Shown: positions 47,908 to 59,600 of the stretch, in pieces | How positions within the stretch are numbered: the stretch's first letter is position 1 | Layout: the number at the start of each line of letters is the position of its first letter | Source: Sanderia malayensis | Lineage: Eukaryota > Cnidaria > Scyphozoa > Semaeostomeae > Pelagiidae | Length of the DNA: 64,000 nt | Direction: 5' to 3' | Assembly (NCBI GenBank): GCA_013076295.1 | Contig: RQOL01000359.1 | Span: 1-64,000, forward strand | Notes under the pieces: model-generated | What the model was told of the DNA's origin: nothing | Seen by the model: the letters and a program-made list of their open reading frames with translations, nothing else | Database searches by the model: none | Translations under genes and position numbers: made by a program

Positions 47908-50900
47908 AGGCTTCATCCTAGAGCGACCATCTGCACAGTTGCTCTACAGAGGGCTGCCTACCAAAACGCACATACACACATTCAAGGGTACGGGTATTGT
48001 GTGTCAACGCAGATCACGTCGCACATAAGTGTGATGTACAGCCGTTACTGGCACCTTTCTAGAATGCATTCATTCTAGATAACACTGATCTGCGGAGACC
48101 AACTGGACATTACACCCTCCACATGTCCAGGGGTGACTGCACCACACACAGCAGTCGGCACAGTCCTGAATCCTGCGTAGCGCCCGATTATTAAGAGTTA
48201 TGCGTTGCCATTTTCTCCGATATTGCCTATGGGAAAGTGGATTTCCTTACTCTGTGAAAACTGCAAGTTGTCCCTTAAGGATAGTTACTTTTTGCAAAAC
48301 ATCGCACTATCAATAACATCCCCCCTCTCCTTTTAATACATGAACACTTGATCTAAAATCTATAGAGGCCCCTTTGTGTTTACTGTTATATATTTCCAAA
48401 TTTCAATTGCACTTTTCACCAACAAGGAAAACTCGAACAAAGGTTACTCCTTGACGCTGGTGTTCGAGCTTTTAACTAATGTAACCGGCAATCTTATTCT
48501 TTTTTTACTATGTACAAACGTATTCCTCAAAACAAACGTACGCGGTTATTGAAAGAATACATTCACGCCGTGGCAGAGATGTATGCTTGCTGAGAGTGAA
48601 GTGCTATTGAAGAATCCAAATTGAGGTACTGTCATTTTGCTAAAGACGTCGCTTAACCAATCAATTTTGCAACCTGAACTACGGATTGTATGTATCAATT
48701 TTTATGGATATTGACCATTCACCAATTTTAATAGTAGACTATATCATGACTCAACCCTTCGCATTCGTACTTCGCATACAATACAAATATCTATCCACGT
48801 CCTTTCAAAACATGTTTTTTGTACTGTATTGTATATCTTTTAGATCTTCCGCATTAATAATAAGGTTTTTAAATTAGCGATTTACGTTTTCGATAGAAGA
48901 TTGCAAGGACTGTAATTTTATCTATCGTTACAGTTTCACTATTCATATATTTCTGTATTTGACCCATGTAAATCTCATTCAGTAATATCATAACAAAATT
49001 TATCGACTTCGTTTTTAATTAGATGCATTTCTCCTAATATCATTGAAACGAGGCGAGACTTCTGTCTCCCATTTCAAACGCCTTTGTGCTGTCTATGTAT
49101 GATTTTCATCTATGTTATGTCTCATCATCGCACTATTGTTGCCTGTCGGGTCAAAGTTTCTGTCTGCCAACAAATGGCATCGAGTCGGATTTTGTTGCTC
49201 AACTCAATGAAATTATACCTCATAAAGCCTTCCTGGATCAAAGGAAACAACTACCTTGCTCTTCACCAAAGGTAAGTCAGGTTCATTTTCATTTTGGACA
49301 ATCAAACAATGGATATTTAGATATAAGCGAATTTCATACTGAAATGAGAGAAAATAAAGCTCATGTATACCCCTATTGACTTAAAAGAGACAACTACGCT
49401 GCTATGAATTTGATATGTTGAATGGAAATCAGGCCATTTTTCTACTTTACTCACGGTTTACATATACTTTGTTAGGCCAAAATTCTGGAAATTTTCCAAT
49501 GTTTTTTCACTACTTTGTTTTGAGAAAGAAGAAGTGTGCATTGCTCTACCAATATCTTCCTGGGGTTTTTATTTCCGTGAATATAGTTCCTAACCAATTT
49601 ATTGACTTTGTGGCTGCCTTCTTTGTTTTACAAGCAAAAGCCCACTGATATCCCCATGAACCTGCTCTCAACTTTGTGTTTATCCAAGATGTTTAATTGT
49701 TGTGATGTACATGAAGGAAACCAGTGAAAGTAAAGTTGGAAACTTTACTTACTGACAACCTTCCTCATTGCACATGCATTGCATATCTCTTTTGTCTACC
49801 ACACTCATTAATGCTTTTTCCCTATTTTTTGTACACATTCATTTAGTCAAAGGCAATGGAAAATTCAATGAATGGTTCAAAGTGTTCTCTTCAAATTATT
49901 TCCCAAGTCAGGTATAATATTCAAGGTATGATGCTCTCTGTTCCATATGAATCAATTAATGCACCGTGCTTGAAAAGCAGACTGAATAAATAAAGGCTGA
50001 ATAATATTTCTACATTGACTACCATTAAATGTTTTCTTAACGAATCACTTACAGTATTCTAAACCTGTAGGTACTTAATTCTTCCACATTGTCACTTAAT
50101 CATGTTCCTCATCAGGCAGATGTGTTGTCATAAACTCAGTGTGCCAGTCATAGACGGCAATGATTTCACAACCATTACACCACAAGATTTTCACATTTAG
50201 TGGGAAGCATACATTGTATCAATACTGATAGATCCTCCATTACACTGGACAAAACAAGCTAAGATGGCTCTTACAACAAAAGCAAACATTATTAATGCAT
50301 GTTAATAATCTATATCTGCATAAATATGGCTTTGTTATCTTACTTGAATATTGAGAGTCTTGCATGATAAGTTTCCCATTGTAGATATTGTTTTAACCAG
50401 AACCTCATAGTGTATGGTGTCTCCTCTTTCATTCACTGTGGAAGTCCTTGACAAAGTATTTCCGTTTTTTTTTAATCAACATTCCAATTGTATATATCAT
50501 TGACACTTGCTTACGTTTCCAGTATGTAGACACTGTATTACATGAACTGTACTACCATCTTACAATGTGTCTTATATCATAAAGAGCTTTCCCATACAAT
50601 TAACATGCAACCACAGAAACTTATTGAATCCTCAGAACAATTACAAGATAATGGCAACTTGAAGTAACAAACTTTTTTATAAGGAACCTACATGTATAAG
50701 GTAGAAAACTTAAGGAACGTTTACTACTACAGACCAAATCACTAAGGCATCTTTTAATTTTTAGTATATTAATATTTCCGCACTATTCAAAATTAGGAAG
50801 CCGGTTCCATTGATTTTCAGTACTTTTACATTATTTGAAGCTTCTTCATGTGTTAACCTCTTATCTTTTCACATAGCAAAACAATGAATTTGAATGCTTT

Positions 50901-51404
50901 TCTTGCGTCTCTACTAATTATGTCCACCAAATGCCAGCTTCAAATTAAACAAATTTTAGAACTACAAAGTGGTCAAAGAGATCTCAAAATAACGAACTTA
51001 AACAATTAGGCCCTCAGCAGCTAGGTCCCTTATAAAAAGAAGCGTGTATTCTCATAGCAATTGTAATTTGTAATTCTAATAGTTATCGCATAATTCAAAG
51101 TTTTGTTGCTCTTGAAAACTACAATCACAATACCATCAATGCAACACCACGTAATGTCCTGGAGCTAATACTATTATCATCAGATTTCAGTTCTGCGTTT
51201 TCTGCCTGCCTTTAGTCTCTCCTCTTCATTGTAACAAAGATAATTATTATTCATTATCTGCAGAAAATGAAAGTGTGTCATATTAATACATTAAAAGTAT
51301 ATATTATTGTAACATCAACAGAACTGTAGTGGCAAATTCAAACAACCGATACCCTTTTAACTCACCTTTCATTGAATGACAATATATTTATATATAGTGT
51401 AAAC
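47908..51404. other. non-coding part of Helitron unit 2
   Basis: Collinear with 30645-34973 but without the 31356-31826 insertion and without about 0.6 kb corresponding to 34400-34750. It contains the TCTAGAATG hairpin at 48058-48079. The frame at 49086-49379 parallels the rejected frame at 32296. Confidence 0.6.
48058..48079. repeat. post-helicase hairpin, unit 2
   Basis: Identical 9-bp stem and 4-base loop as at 30795-30816, again about 150 bp after the helicase stop codon. Confidence 0.6.
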
Positions 51405-52093
51405 ATGGATAGTGAAAATGAACTTGCCATCAATGATGAGCCTGCAGCTGTTGAGCCTGCAGCAGTTGGGCCTGCAGCAGTTCAGCCTGCAGCACCTGAA
51501 GTAGCAAAGGAACCCACAGTGGTTTACTGTGGTGAGGAAACTAAGGTAACATTGACAAATACTTTCATCCATATATTGATAAATGTAAATAAATGTTATG
51601 CATAGATTATGAAACTGCTTTACAAGGAAAAACAATTGTATCCTATGCAAGTCACTGTTTTTAATATATTGTTCTCATATTAATCCTAGCTAATCAATTT
51701 TACTGACATTGCGTCACTAAAAAGGCAATGTGCCTTCAAGTTCAGTGCCATTAAAAGAGGCACCAAATTTCATTTTGTCAGCACCCAAGATTGGCATTTA
51801 ACAAAGGATGAAATAGCGTAAGTTGCAATGCAATATTTCCATCTCATCTGTGTGTATAACACATTGCTTACTTTCAACTCCTTCTGTAACAATGTCTTTT
51901 TCTCTACAGGAAATCTGAAGAACTAAAAATAAAAATTATAGCAAAAAAAAGATTCAAAAAATATAAAAAACCAGAAAAAAAAATAAAGAAAATAAAGTTG
52001 AAGAGCACACGAGGTGCATGTGGGCAGATGTGCCCACAAAAGAAATTTTGTCCTTGGTCAGGGGCAGAGACAAAAAATAATTGTAAGTGTTAA
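51405..52093 (+). CDS. small Helitron-associated protein, three exons, 150 aa (copy 2)
   Basis: Exons 51405-51545 (47 codons), 51690-51817 (128 bp) and 51910-52093, all GT-AG. Exon 1 carries an alanine/proline repeat (EPAAVGPAAVQPAA) where copy 1 has an acidic one, and both then converge on KEPTVVYCGEETK. Exon 2 reads DIASLKRQCAFKF, GTKFHFV, then QDWHLTKDEIA; the glycine and arginine of EGR are D and W here. Exon 3 is lysine-rich and continues with four cysteines (CGQMC, KFCPW, CKC) before the stop, a tail that copy 1 reads in another frame. No internal stop. It lies 4.6 kb 5' of Helitron copy 3. Function unknown. Confidence 0.72.
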
Positions 52094-52960
52094 TGTTTGT
52101 CTTTTGTTGGTGTTAATGTTTGTCTTTTGTTGGTTTTCTCTCAATGTTATTTGTTTGTTTTATTTCATTGTAAAATTGTCCATTATCCTGATAACAGTGA
52201 ATAATAATAATATTGTGGAAAATTATAACAACACTATTAACTTTGAAAAACCATGCATTTCGCCAACAAATATTTGCCACCAACAGTACCTTTAAACTCT
52301 TCTTTCATATGCTGTGACACAAACCCTAAAAATTTGCAACAAATGTATTTCAAAAACCCGTCTTTATAAATGAACTAGATGGCCTTTCGGAAACGTAATG
52401 ATCTCCTATAATTCAATACTTACCTGAAGAACAGTCAAAAATTGCCTCCATTAACATGGGGCTACACAAGTTATGCACCACCTAAAATGCACGAATAGTA
52501 CATACATGTAATAAAATGTAAAAAGAACAGAATCTTATATCATCTTCAAATACAGACAATGTATCATATCTCTAGCATCCGTTTTTCTTACATGTGGCCT
52601 ATTCTCAAGGGATTTTGTCAAATACTATATTTCCTAAAGTCTTATACGCTGGTAAAATGAATCAAAGCCTTCACAGAAATGCTACACATTTATTTTCAAG
52701 ATGTATCTTGAAAGATCGCAATGATATAACACGCTTTGCAAAACCTACTTACCATCGCCATTGACCCTCTCAGGAACAACAAAGATGAAAGGAAGGACGC
52801 ACTAACAGCATGTTCTTTGTTCAGTTGAGGTTGGGTTGATTGTTAGCCAATCCAGCTCAATCAGATAATTACGTCAAAACGAGGCTGCATAACAATAGAA
52901 TTCGTTGTATGATTTTGATTTATGCTATGTTTTGTCAACGTAGCAATTTTTCATCATCGT

Positions 52961-53001
52961 GCTTATGCTGTCCTAATATTTCATATTAGAACAGCATAAG
53001 C
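52961..53001. repeat. hairpin insertion specific to unit 2
   Basis: The arms GCTTATGCTGTCCTAATAT (52961-52979) and its near-complement (52983-53001) have one mismatch and a 3-base loop. Unit 1 has only the left arm at the equivalent place (near 36717-36735). Confidence 0.85.
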
Positions 53002-53178
53002 ATAACATAATTCCAAAATCTTGGATCGCAACGGAACTTGATGCTGAAATAAGACAAAATAAACCTGATAGAAACATTCATTTTGCCATCGCTGAGGGGT
53101 AAGTAGAATTTACTTTTACTTTCACCCCATTCAAGTTGACATTTAAACTACATGTTTCTTAGGCCAATTGTATTTCAC

Positions 53179-53179
<1 letters not shown>

Positions 53180-53210
<31 letters not shown>

Positions 53211-53211
53211 C
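53180..53211. repeat. (TCTA)n microsatellite
   Basis: Eight tetranucleotide units, absent from unit 1. Confidence 0.97.
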
Positions 53212-54409
53212 ATATTAATCAGTAAAACCAATAAAGTATCACACTCACTAACATATACTTTCTTGAGGCCAAAATTGACAACTCCGCTTATGTTTCATAG
53301 CTTTTTATAATTAATGTTTTCACAAAGAGTGTTTAATGCTATAGCCACATGTTGCAGTCGCTTCTTTTCACTTCGTGGCTGCCTTCTTTGCCTTACCAAC
53401 AGCCAAGCCCAATACTCCTATGAAACTCCTTTCACCATGCAATTCCCATCCCATTGATGATGAGTATGAAGTACTTTTGCTTTGGTTATCCACGGTAACA
53501 GGTGCTTATCCTTATGTTCTATATGATTCAAACTAATGTAAAGCCAATCCCAGCTGTAGATATCTTTGTACTTACTTGATTTAATTTAATAAAGCTTTTT
53601 CATGGCAAATGCATTACATGATCTGTTTTGTCTGTAATGTCATACTGAACAATATTGATTTCTTTATTTCTTTTTATATTGAGATACATTGAATCAACAT
53701 GAAAGGAAAATTAAACTCCACAGATTCTCTCTTTATTTAACATTAATATTAAGGAAAGGAAACTATTGTTACTTGAGTCAAACTTACTTTTTGCTATCAG
53801 GGCTTTTAATATATTCTAAATAATACGTTACGATACAGTGAAAAAAGTCCCAATTGTTATTCCAGTTAAACAAACTCCCTAATTATGAAAGAGCAATTTT
53901 TCGCTATCAACTTATTCAGCTCCCAAGGGCTATCTTATCCAAATCCAATTATTTTTTACCATCGATAGTAATAAACCAACATGTTAAATACAATATAATT
54001 TGTCTCTTTCACTTTGTAGATCTACTGATGTACATCATTGTACAAATGCAAGTATTGGAGATTTCATACCTATTGATTGTCAAAGTCCAATGCATCCGTA
54101 TCATCTTATCATGGAAACAAAACCATACCTCTGTAAGTCAACATTAATTTAAATTCTGGATGCTCATCATAGATGTTCCTTTAATGTTTGCATTAGGTTG
54201 AGAAAGTACCACAGCCAAGTGTCAACACATGCACTCAACTAATAGCAGGCTAATTGTTGTTGTCCCTACAACATAACAAACTTTCATCTTGCATCTTATC
54301 TATTATACCATCAGTACGAGGCTTAACTGATGAAAACGAGGATTTTCAAATGAAAAACGAGGCTGATCGCTAAAACTATTTCCATGCATGTTAAACACTA
54401 CAATCGTGA

Positions 54410-54855
54410 CAATAGATAGACAGGGGAGCGGGGAGAGCCAAACCACTACGTGGGGTGGGAAAGGGCATGAGCGTTAGCGAATGCAGCGCACGAAGTGCGC
54501 CAACCACATTAAACTTTTTTACTTGAGGGACTCTAGGAAGCGAGCGTAGCGAGCGCCCCCGGCTAGTCTATATTTACTATTCTACGATCACACGTGACCC
54601 GCCGACTCTAAACAATGTCCATTGTCTACGGAACAATCGACGTTCGACCGAACAATGGGTTCAAAGGAATTTCGTTGTGATCAAAAAAGGCTTTTTTCCT
54701 GGGGGTCAATAAGGGNNNNNNNNNNNNNNNNNNNNNNNNNNNNNNNNNNNNNNNNNNNNNNNNNNNNNNNNNNNNNNNNNNNNNNNNNNNNNNNNNNNNN
54801 NNNNNNNNNNNNNNNATGTATATATATTTATGTATAGTATCTATAGTAAGTATGT
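54410..54855. mobile_element. partial foldback element interrupted by assembly gap
   Basis: 54410-54715 matches the right arm of IR2 and a reverse ~115-bp module: GCGCACGAAGTGCGC hairpin, CCACATTAAACTTTT, CGAGCGTAGCGAGCG, ACGATCACACGTGACC and AACAATGGG. After the gap, 54816-54855 matches the end of the compound foldback at about 41453-41490. The missing part could be several kilobases if the element is as long as 37360-41500. Confidence 0.8.
54716..54815. other. assembly gap (100 Ns)
   Basis: Exactly 100 Ns, the usual placeholder for a gap of unknown size. It falls in a repeat that occurs elsewhere in the window. Confidence 0.99.
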
Positions 54856-56667
54856 TAATATTAATATGCAGTGCTTCTATTTCTAACTTTTGTAATTCAT
54901 TAAAAAAAAAACTGCAAAACAGACACTGTCCTTCTTTTTCAACAAATGATCTTCAATTAACAAATCTTAAAATGAACTCACCTAACTATAATAATGTTCA
55001 CAAGGAATGACAACAAACATTCACTTTATGTCTGGGCTCCTGAAAAACAACAAGAAATAATGTAATCTACTTTATAGCATGTTGGCTCATCTCAGTTCTT
55101 TTCATGTGGCCTCAAGTCTATAAATGTAAGTCATTTATTGTAACTGCAAATCATTAATTACTTCCACCTCATGTATTCACCCACTCAAACAACGTATAAA
55201 ACGTTCTTACCTTTGGTCAACCTTCCATGGCCTAATCTTATTATTGGTATCTTTACCAACAGCAATATTTCTGAAGATATAACAGATCACCAAAAATAAA
55301 ATCAATGTACTTCATTCTCCATGTGTCCGTGGTGGAACATGTTTTTCCTGTTGTTGTGATCAACAACCTTCACCATCAAAATCCCCACAACGGCATGGTG
55401 AGAAATAATCTATTTCTAGATATCTTGCATAATAAAGTCCACCAAATTATTTCTTCTTATACTTAGAGATCGACAAAACAGGATGAATCATCATAATCAT
55501 AATAATAACAACAACGAGGCACGCCGCCGAATAGAGGCCACAAAACTTTCAAATTGGCGCAAATTTAAAATAGCAATTGCGTGTTTACTTTCTTGCTACA
55601 GCAATTGTAAAATTTTTGTTCAACATCTAACGTTGTTAGAAATTGGAAGAAAATAATAATTATCTATATATTGAGAAAAAATCTTACAAAGATTGTTTTA
55701 CTTTGTTATTGGTAAGTTGAATGTTGAAATTTACCTTTCCTAAACAATCCATATTTACACCAACAGCATCTTCTTTAAAGCCAGGTTGTCTTTCATTGCA
55801 TCGCAATGCACTGTCTTTTTTACCGTTTCTGTCATCTGGTTTTTAGCGTTTCGGTCATCTGGCTTCTGGGTTAATATCCAGCCAGTTTTGTTGTAAAGTA
55901 AAGTAAAGTAAAGTGAAGTTTTTTTATAAAGTAAGTATTTCACTCCTTCACTTCAGCATGACATTTTATTCTTATTTCAATCAACACAATAATATACAAG
56001 TTAAACATGTTAAACATTCCTTAGTATTAATGGCAACTTTCTTTTTACAAGATAATAAATTCATCCAAATCATTTTTCTTCTTTTCTAAAAACAGGGTTT
56101 CAAGAAATTTGATTCCTCAAAATATTTGGTGAGTGTCATAACAATTGTTGTTATACAAAACCCATTTTAGTTAATGTTTAAATGCCTCACCCTGTAATGT
56201 ACATTGATCTCCCAAATCTGAAGCTTAACTACTTAGCTGAACAATCACAACAATTTCTTATCAATAAAAAGCAAATTAACTGCATAATGCAAATAAAATC
56301 TAGCCTTCACAAACACATCAAATGGATGATTAACTTTTCCAATTTATACATTATCGCAACTGTTTTCCTTTTAGTTCTTGAAGAACACAATAGAAAGAGT
56401 GATGTAGGTCATAAGATAAAGGGCTCCAATATTTTTATTTGCGAACTTTAAATAACCAATAATTTAATTCCACGATCAAGAGTAATTTCAAACATTTCTT
56501 ACAATTATGCTTTAAATTATTTATTTTATCTTGCAGCTCACGAAAAAACAACAAAACCCATCCACTTGCTCACAAAAATCACTCTTATTTCAAATATTAT
56601 CATTTTCACTTAAATTGGGTTGCATATAAAACACATTTTTTTCTTTTTTTATATCTTCTCTCGCAAA
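54856..56667. other. 5' flank of Helitron copy 3
   Basis: Collinear with 41500-43458. It contains the GGCGCAAATTTAAAAT...TTGCGTG module at 55556-55583 and CATATAAAAC at 56623. No coding sequence supported. Confidence 0.55.
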
Positions 56668-59600
56668 ATGCCAAAAAAATCCAGAAAAAGCATCACCAGC
56701 TCAAGGCGCTGCGATCAAGTAAGGAAAGCAAATTGCCGAAGTCGTGAAAATAACCAACAGCCTAATCCTGCTGATTTACTACCCGATAATACGGTACAGG
56801 GAGCAGTGAATGATCTTCACCAGTTGCAGCAAGAATACCCTCAGCAACCAGCCCCAGAATATCAACCAGTCCCAGTTCATTATCCACAGATGCAAGCACT
56901 GTATGTGCCATGGCAACTACCTGCGATGCTTCCCCACTATGGACTAATAGCAGTACCGCAACCAATAAACATTGGCTTACAATATCCTGCACCACTGGCC
57001 CCTCAACTTCAGGTACACAACTCAATAATTTCTGCTAAACTTTTCCAATCACGTCAACCATATATTATACAGCTTTTTGTAATTAAAAACTATCAAAATT
57101 AAATCAGTTATTATATCAACCAAATTATCAATATTTTTCCATCTGCAGGTACCGCAGATGTTGCAACCACCCCTTCTGAATCGTAATCATGAAGGTCCAG
57201 CAGCAATACAAATGGCAGATGTGGAGATGCTTAATGTAAATCAAGCTCAAAATGACAATGAGGTAAAAGAAAATTGTTAACAAAAGCTAATTACAGTTAG
57301 GCAACTCCATTTTCCATAACCCAAATCCCTCATGCAATTTCCCTACTTGAGACATGTATAATTATAAGTTCCCATGTATATTTATATCAATTTACATAAT
57401 CGCACAGTAATGACAATAAAATTTCTATTAACTAATGACTAAAATAACTAATTTAATTTAATTTTCATTATTAACAGATGCGGCCAATGCAGATGCAACC
57501 CCAAACACATATTGAAAATGAAAATAATGAAATTGAAAGGCCAGCACAACCTGATGAAATCAACGTGGAACAACACATTCCAATTCCACATGATAATCAG
57601 GTAAAAAGGACTACCAACACAATTGGCTTAAAATACACCAGTCAATCTCCATAGTGCCATGTCAGGAAATTATTTTACTCTCTAAATAGACATATCTTCA
57701 CAAGTTTCAGTTATATGCATTTCAAAACACATTATTGAATTATACTAACTTAGATTGCATTGCATTTCAGGATCCACAAATATTGCCTGCTGCTGTGGAA
57801 TTGCAACCCAACCTTGAAAATGAGAATGAAGAAAATCAAATAGCGGTACAACCACAAGAAGTTGAAATGCATGACGAAATCCAACCACAACACCAAGATG
57901 ATGTCCCCCAACCCATCGAACATCAAGAAAGGGAAGTAAATCAACCTATTCTTGAAATTCCTCAATTCTCCCCAATGCCTCATCATCTTGGGAAAATGAC
58001 CAGAACATGTATTCACTGTGAAGCGAAGTACTTCCGAGAGGAACTCAACTCAAAAAAGCAATACAACAAATGTTGTATGGGAGGATTAATAACTCTTGAT
58101 CCCATTCAACCACCCCTGGCAAATGTGATGCATTTATACACTGGAACTACTGAGGAATCTAAATATTTTCTCAAAAATTTCCCTAGATACAATTCGCTAA
58201 TGGCGATGGCATCCTGGACAGCTAACGTTGTAAGACACGCTAATGCAAGACCACCAGTCATCACCATCCATGGAAACGCATACCATATGACAGGTAGATA
58301 GAACATCCGCCTCTTACCTCTTATATTATGCTACATTTTCATATAATAGCTTCACGTGATGAAACGGATGTTGACAGAACGCTCAAGTCCTTTCCCGCCC
58401 AATCTACAATGGATTAGCTCTCTACTATCCTTGCCTTGATATTAAGAGTTACCAACAGCAATATTTCTGAACATATAACAGATCACAAAAAATAAGAAAA
58501 TCAAGGCGCTTTTTGATGCTTACATAACAAAACACTTGCTGCATTGAAAATTACAGTCGATATAACGAAGTACAATTTACAATGTTTATTTGAATACAAC
58601 AGGGGTAACTGAAACCGACAGGTCCCGAAAATATGCAGAATTATACATTATGGTCACCCAACAAGCACTGCAAGAACGCCAGAACACAGCCAGAGAACGA
58701 AACTTGGACTTAGACATGGTGGCGCTGCTGCAAAACGAATTGATGGCAGTAAATCGATTTGCTCAACATTTTAAAACAATGGGAGAGGTACTGGAAGAGC
58801 AAAGGCAGCAAGCCATTGCCAATGATCAGCCACTTCCCACATTCAAGATGATTATTACCGGTCGCCCAGAACAAGATCGAAGATATGATAATCCTACTGC
58901 CAGAGAAATTGCAGCAGTCTACACTACACGCAATGGCGGTGCTCCTAATCCCGAGGATAGAGAGCTTCAAATTCGAACAAGGCGTGGTAATCTTATGAAG
59001 ATTAATGCCATAGATCCTGTTGCGGATCCTCTAACCTATCCATTGTTGTTCTTTCAGGGTGATCGTGGATACAGCGTGGACCTTCAACGTCTACCTACAC
59101 GTGAAGGACAAGGCCAGCAAAATGCTAATCGTAACCACCGCACCAAACTTACAATCGCCGAATATTATTCGTACCGAATACAAGTCAGAAATCAACTGTC
59201 CACCATCCACAGGGCAACACTTCTCTTTCAACAATATTTGGTGGATGCATACACCAAAATAGAAGGAAACAAGCTCAACTGGATTTTGAACAATCAACGG
59301 CAATTACGTGGTGACAGTTATCGAGGCCTGATGGATCACCTGAACAGAAGGGCTGAAATCGAAAATCAAATGGCCAGGGCAAACAATCCCAACGAACCCC
59401 TTCATATTGATGTCGGACGTGTTGTCATACTTCCCTCATCTTTTTCAGGCAGTCAACGAAATATGTACCAGAACTTTCAAGATGCAATGACCATCGTAAG
59501 AAAGTATGGCAAGCCTGACATCTTCCTAACCATGACGGCCAATCCCAAGTGGAAGGAGATTTCAGAAAACATTCTACCACACCAGAAATCGAATGACCGG

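Larger units (their letters stand above)
41500..53656 (+). repeat. tandem segmental duplication, unit 2
   Basis: Collinear with unit 3 (54855-64000) from the base after the foldback element to the window end, and with unit 1 from 45718 on. It contains Helitron copy 2 and the second plus-strand copy of the small gene. 53657-54409 has no counterpart in unit 1. Confidence 0.9.
52094..54409. other. non-coding stretch after small gene, unit 2
   Basis: Up to 53656 it is collinear with 35827-37354 of unit 1. 53657-54409 is specific to this unit and AT-rich, with no gene seen. It includes a hairpin-forming insertion at 52961-53001 and a (TCTA)n run at 53180-53211. Confidence 0.5.
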
